This document shows positions 63,900 to 64,000 of a DNA stretch of 64,000 nt, in pieces. Location of the stretch: positions 1,922,001-1,986,000 of the forward strand of contig OZ250179.1 in assembly GCA_965238125.1 (NCBI GenBank), in the 5' to 3' direction. The notes under the pieces are model-generated. The model was given only the letters and a program-made list of their open reading frames with translations. It did not search any database and was not told the DNA's origin. Position numbers and translations under genes: made by a program. Numbering within the stretch: the first letter of the stretch is position 1; each line of letters opens with the position of its first letter. Source of the stretch: UBA6623 sp965238125. GTDB lineage: Bacteria; Acidobacteriota; Terriglobia; Bryobacterales; UBA6623.

Positions 63900-64000
63900 T
63901 TATGGGGAAACCGTTTCCGTCAGCCCGTGCAGCGGATCGTAGTTTTCTTGTTTCACCCACAACACATGCATCAGCACCGCCAACTTGCGCGCCACCGCCA
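63900..64000 (-). CDS. C-terminal end of an IS110/IS1328-like transposase, cut by the window
   Basis: Read from the window edge on the minus strand the frame gives AVARKLAVLMHVLWVKQENY then DPLHGLTETVSP and TAA. The ARKLAVLMH..W motif is the usual ending of IS110-family (IS116/IS1328-type) transposases. Only 33 codons are visible. Confidence 0.6.
   Translation of the reverse strand, partial: AVARKLAVLMHVLWVKQENYDPLHGLTETVSP

Overview
The window looks like a chromosomal segment of an Acidobacteriota bacterium, probably from the Solibacter/Bryobacter side of the phylum. This is inferred from gene content: a TIGR03437-type secreted C-terminal domain, PASTA-less Ser/Thr kinases fused to TolB-like/TPR or beta-propeller modules, Tat-exported class V aminotransferase, NHL and Gfo/Idh proteins, and a DUF3179 protein. 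The sequence is GC-rich and carries many insertion sequences and decayed genes.

Layout. 0-19 kb is mostly housekeeping: a phosphoglucose isomerase, Tat-exported aminotransferase, zinc-ribbon protein, oligopeptidase B (split by an IS1380-family element with a 4-5 bp target duplication), YugP-type metallopeptidase, TPP enzyme, DUF255 thioredoxin-like lipoprotein, a frameshifted TPR protein, a broken PAS-GGDEF-EAL protein, RmuC and an NHL-repeat protein. A tRNA-Pro(UGG) at 19.15 kb marks the left end of an integrated conjugative-type element. Reading leftward from 29.5 kb it carries virB10 (5'-truncated), virB5/trbJ, virB6, virB8, an unknown winged-helix-like gene, a palindrome-rich oriT/iteron-like gap, virD4, virB11, a 54-aa ORF, a decayed ardC-like gene, an excisionase-like gene and a tyrosine integrase.

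The most striking structure is a nearly perfect 3,298-bp inverted repeat inside that element (24005-27302 versus 29536-32833; one mismatch seen, at 26188/30650). It duplicates the virB6 3' part, virB8, the unknown gene, the oriT-like gap and the virD4 5' part. The right arm is fused through a 3-bp microhomology to the last 411 bp of an IS1380-family copy, which itself sits in a TIGR03437-type secreted-protein gene. No relaxase, VirB4, VirB9 or right attachment site is visible, so the element looks like an arrested remnant.

33-46 kb is an IS-dense region. It holds a second IS1380 copy inside the same secreted-protein gene, two paralogous Ser/Thr kinase genes (one without its catalytic core, the other with an in-frame amber stop before its expected C-terminus), three IS630-family copies with an A-tract -1 frameshift site, a RAYT-type transposase gene bounded by a 20-bp inverted repeat, and a LamG-type lipoprotein. 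46-50 kb is ordinary again (DinB-like, ferredoxin-reductase-like plus CbiX-like pair, zinc-binding and HEAT proteins, exonuclease III).

50-58 kb is accessory: an IS1634-like remnant, low-information DNA, a GATC-rich minisatellite with a reverse-oriented tail, and two inverted, nearly identical IS1380 copies enclosing a SEC-C/transglutaminase-like gene and an unrecognised gene, then another unrecognised gene. 58-64 kb returns to chromosomal genes (DUF3179, methyltransferase, GT2 glycosyltransferase, Gfo/Idh oxidoreductase), dispersed repeats and the C-terminus of an IS110-like transposase at the window edge.
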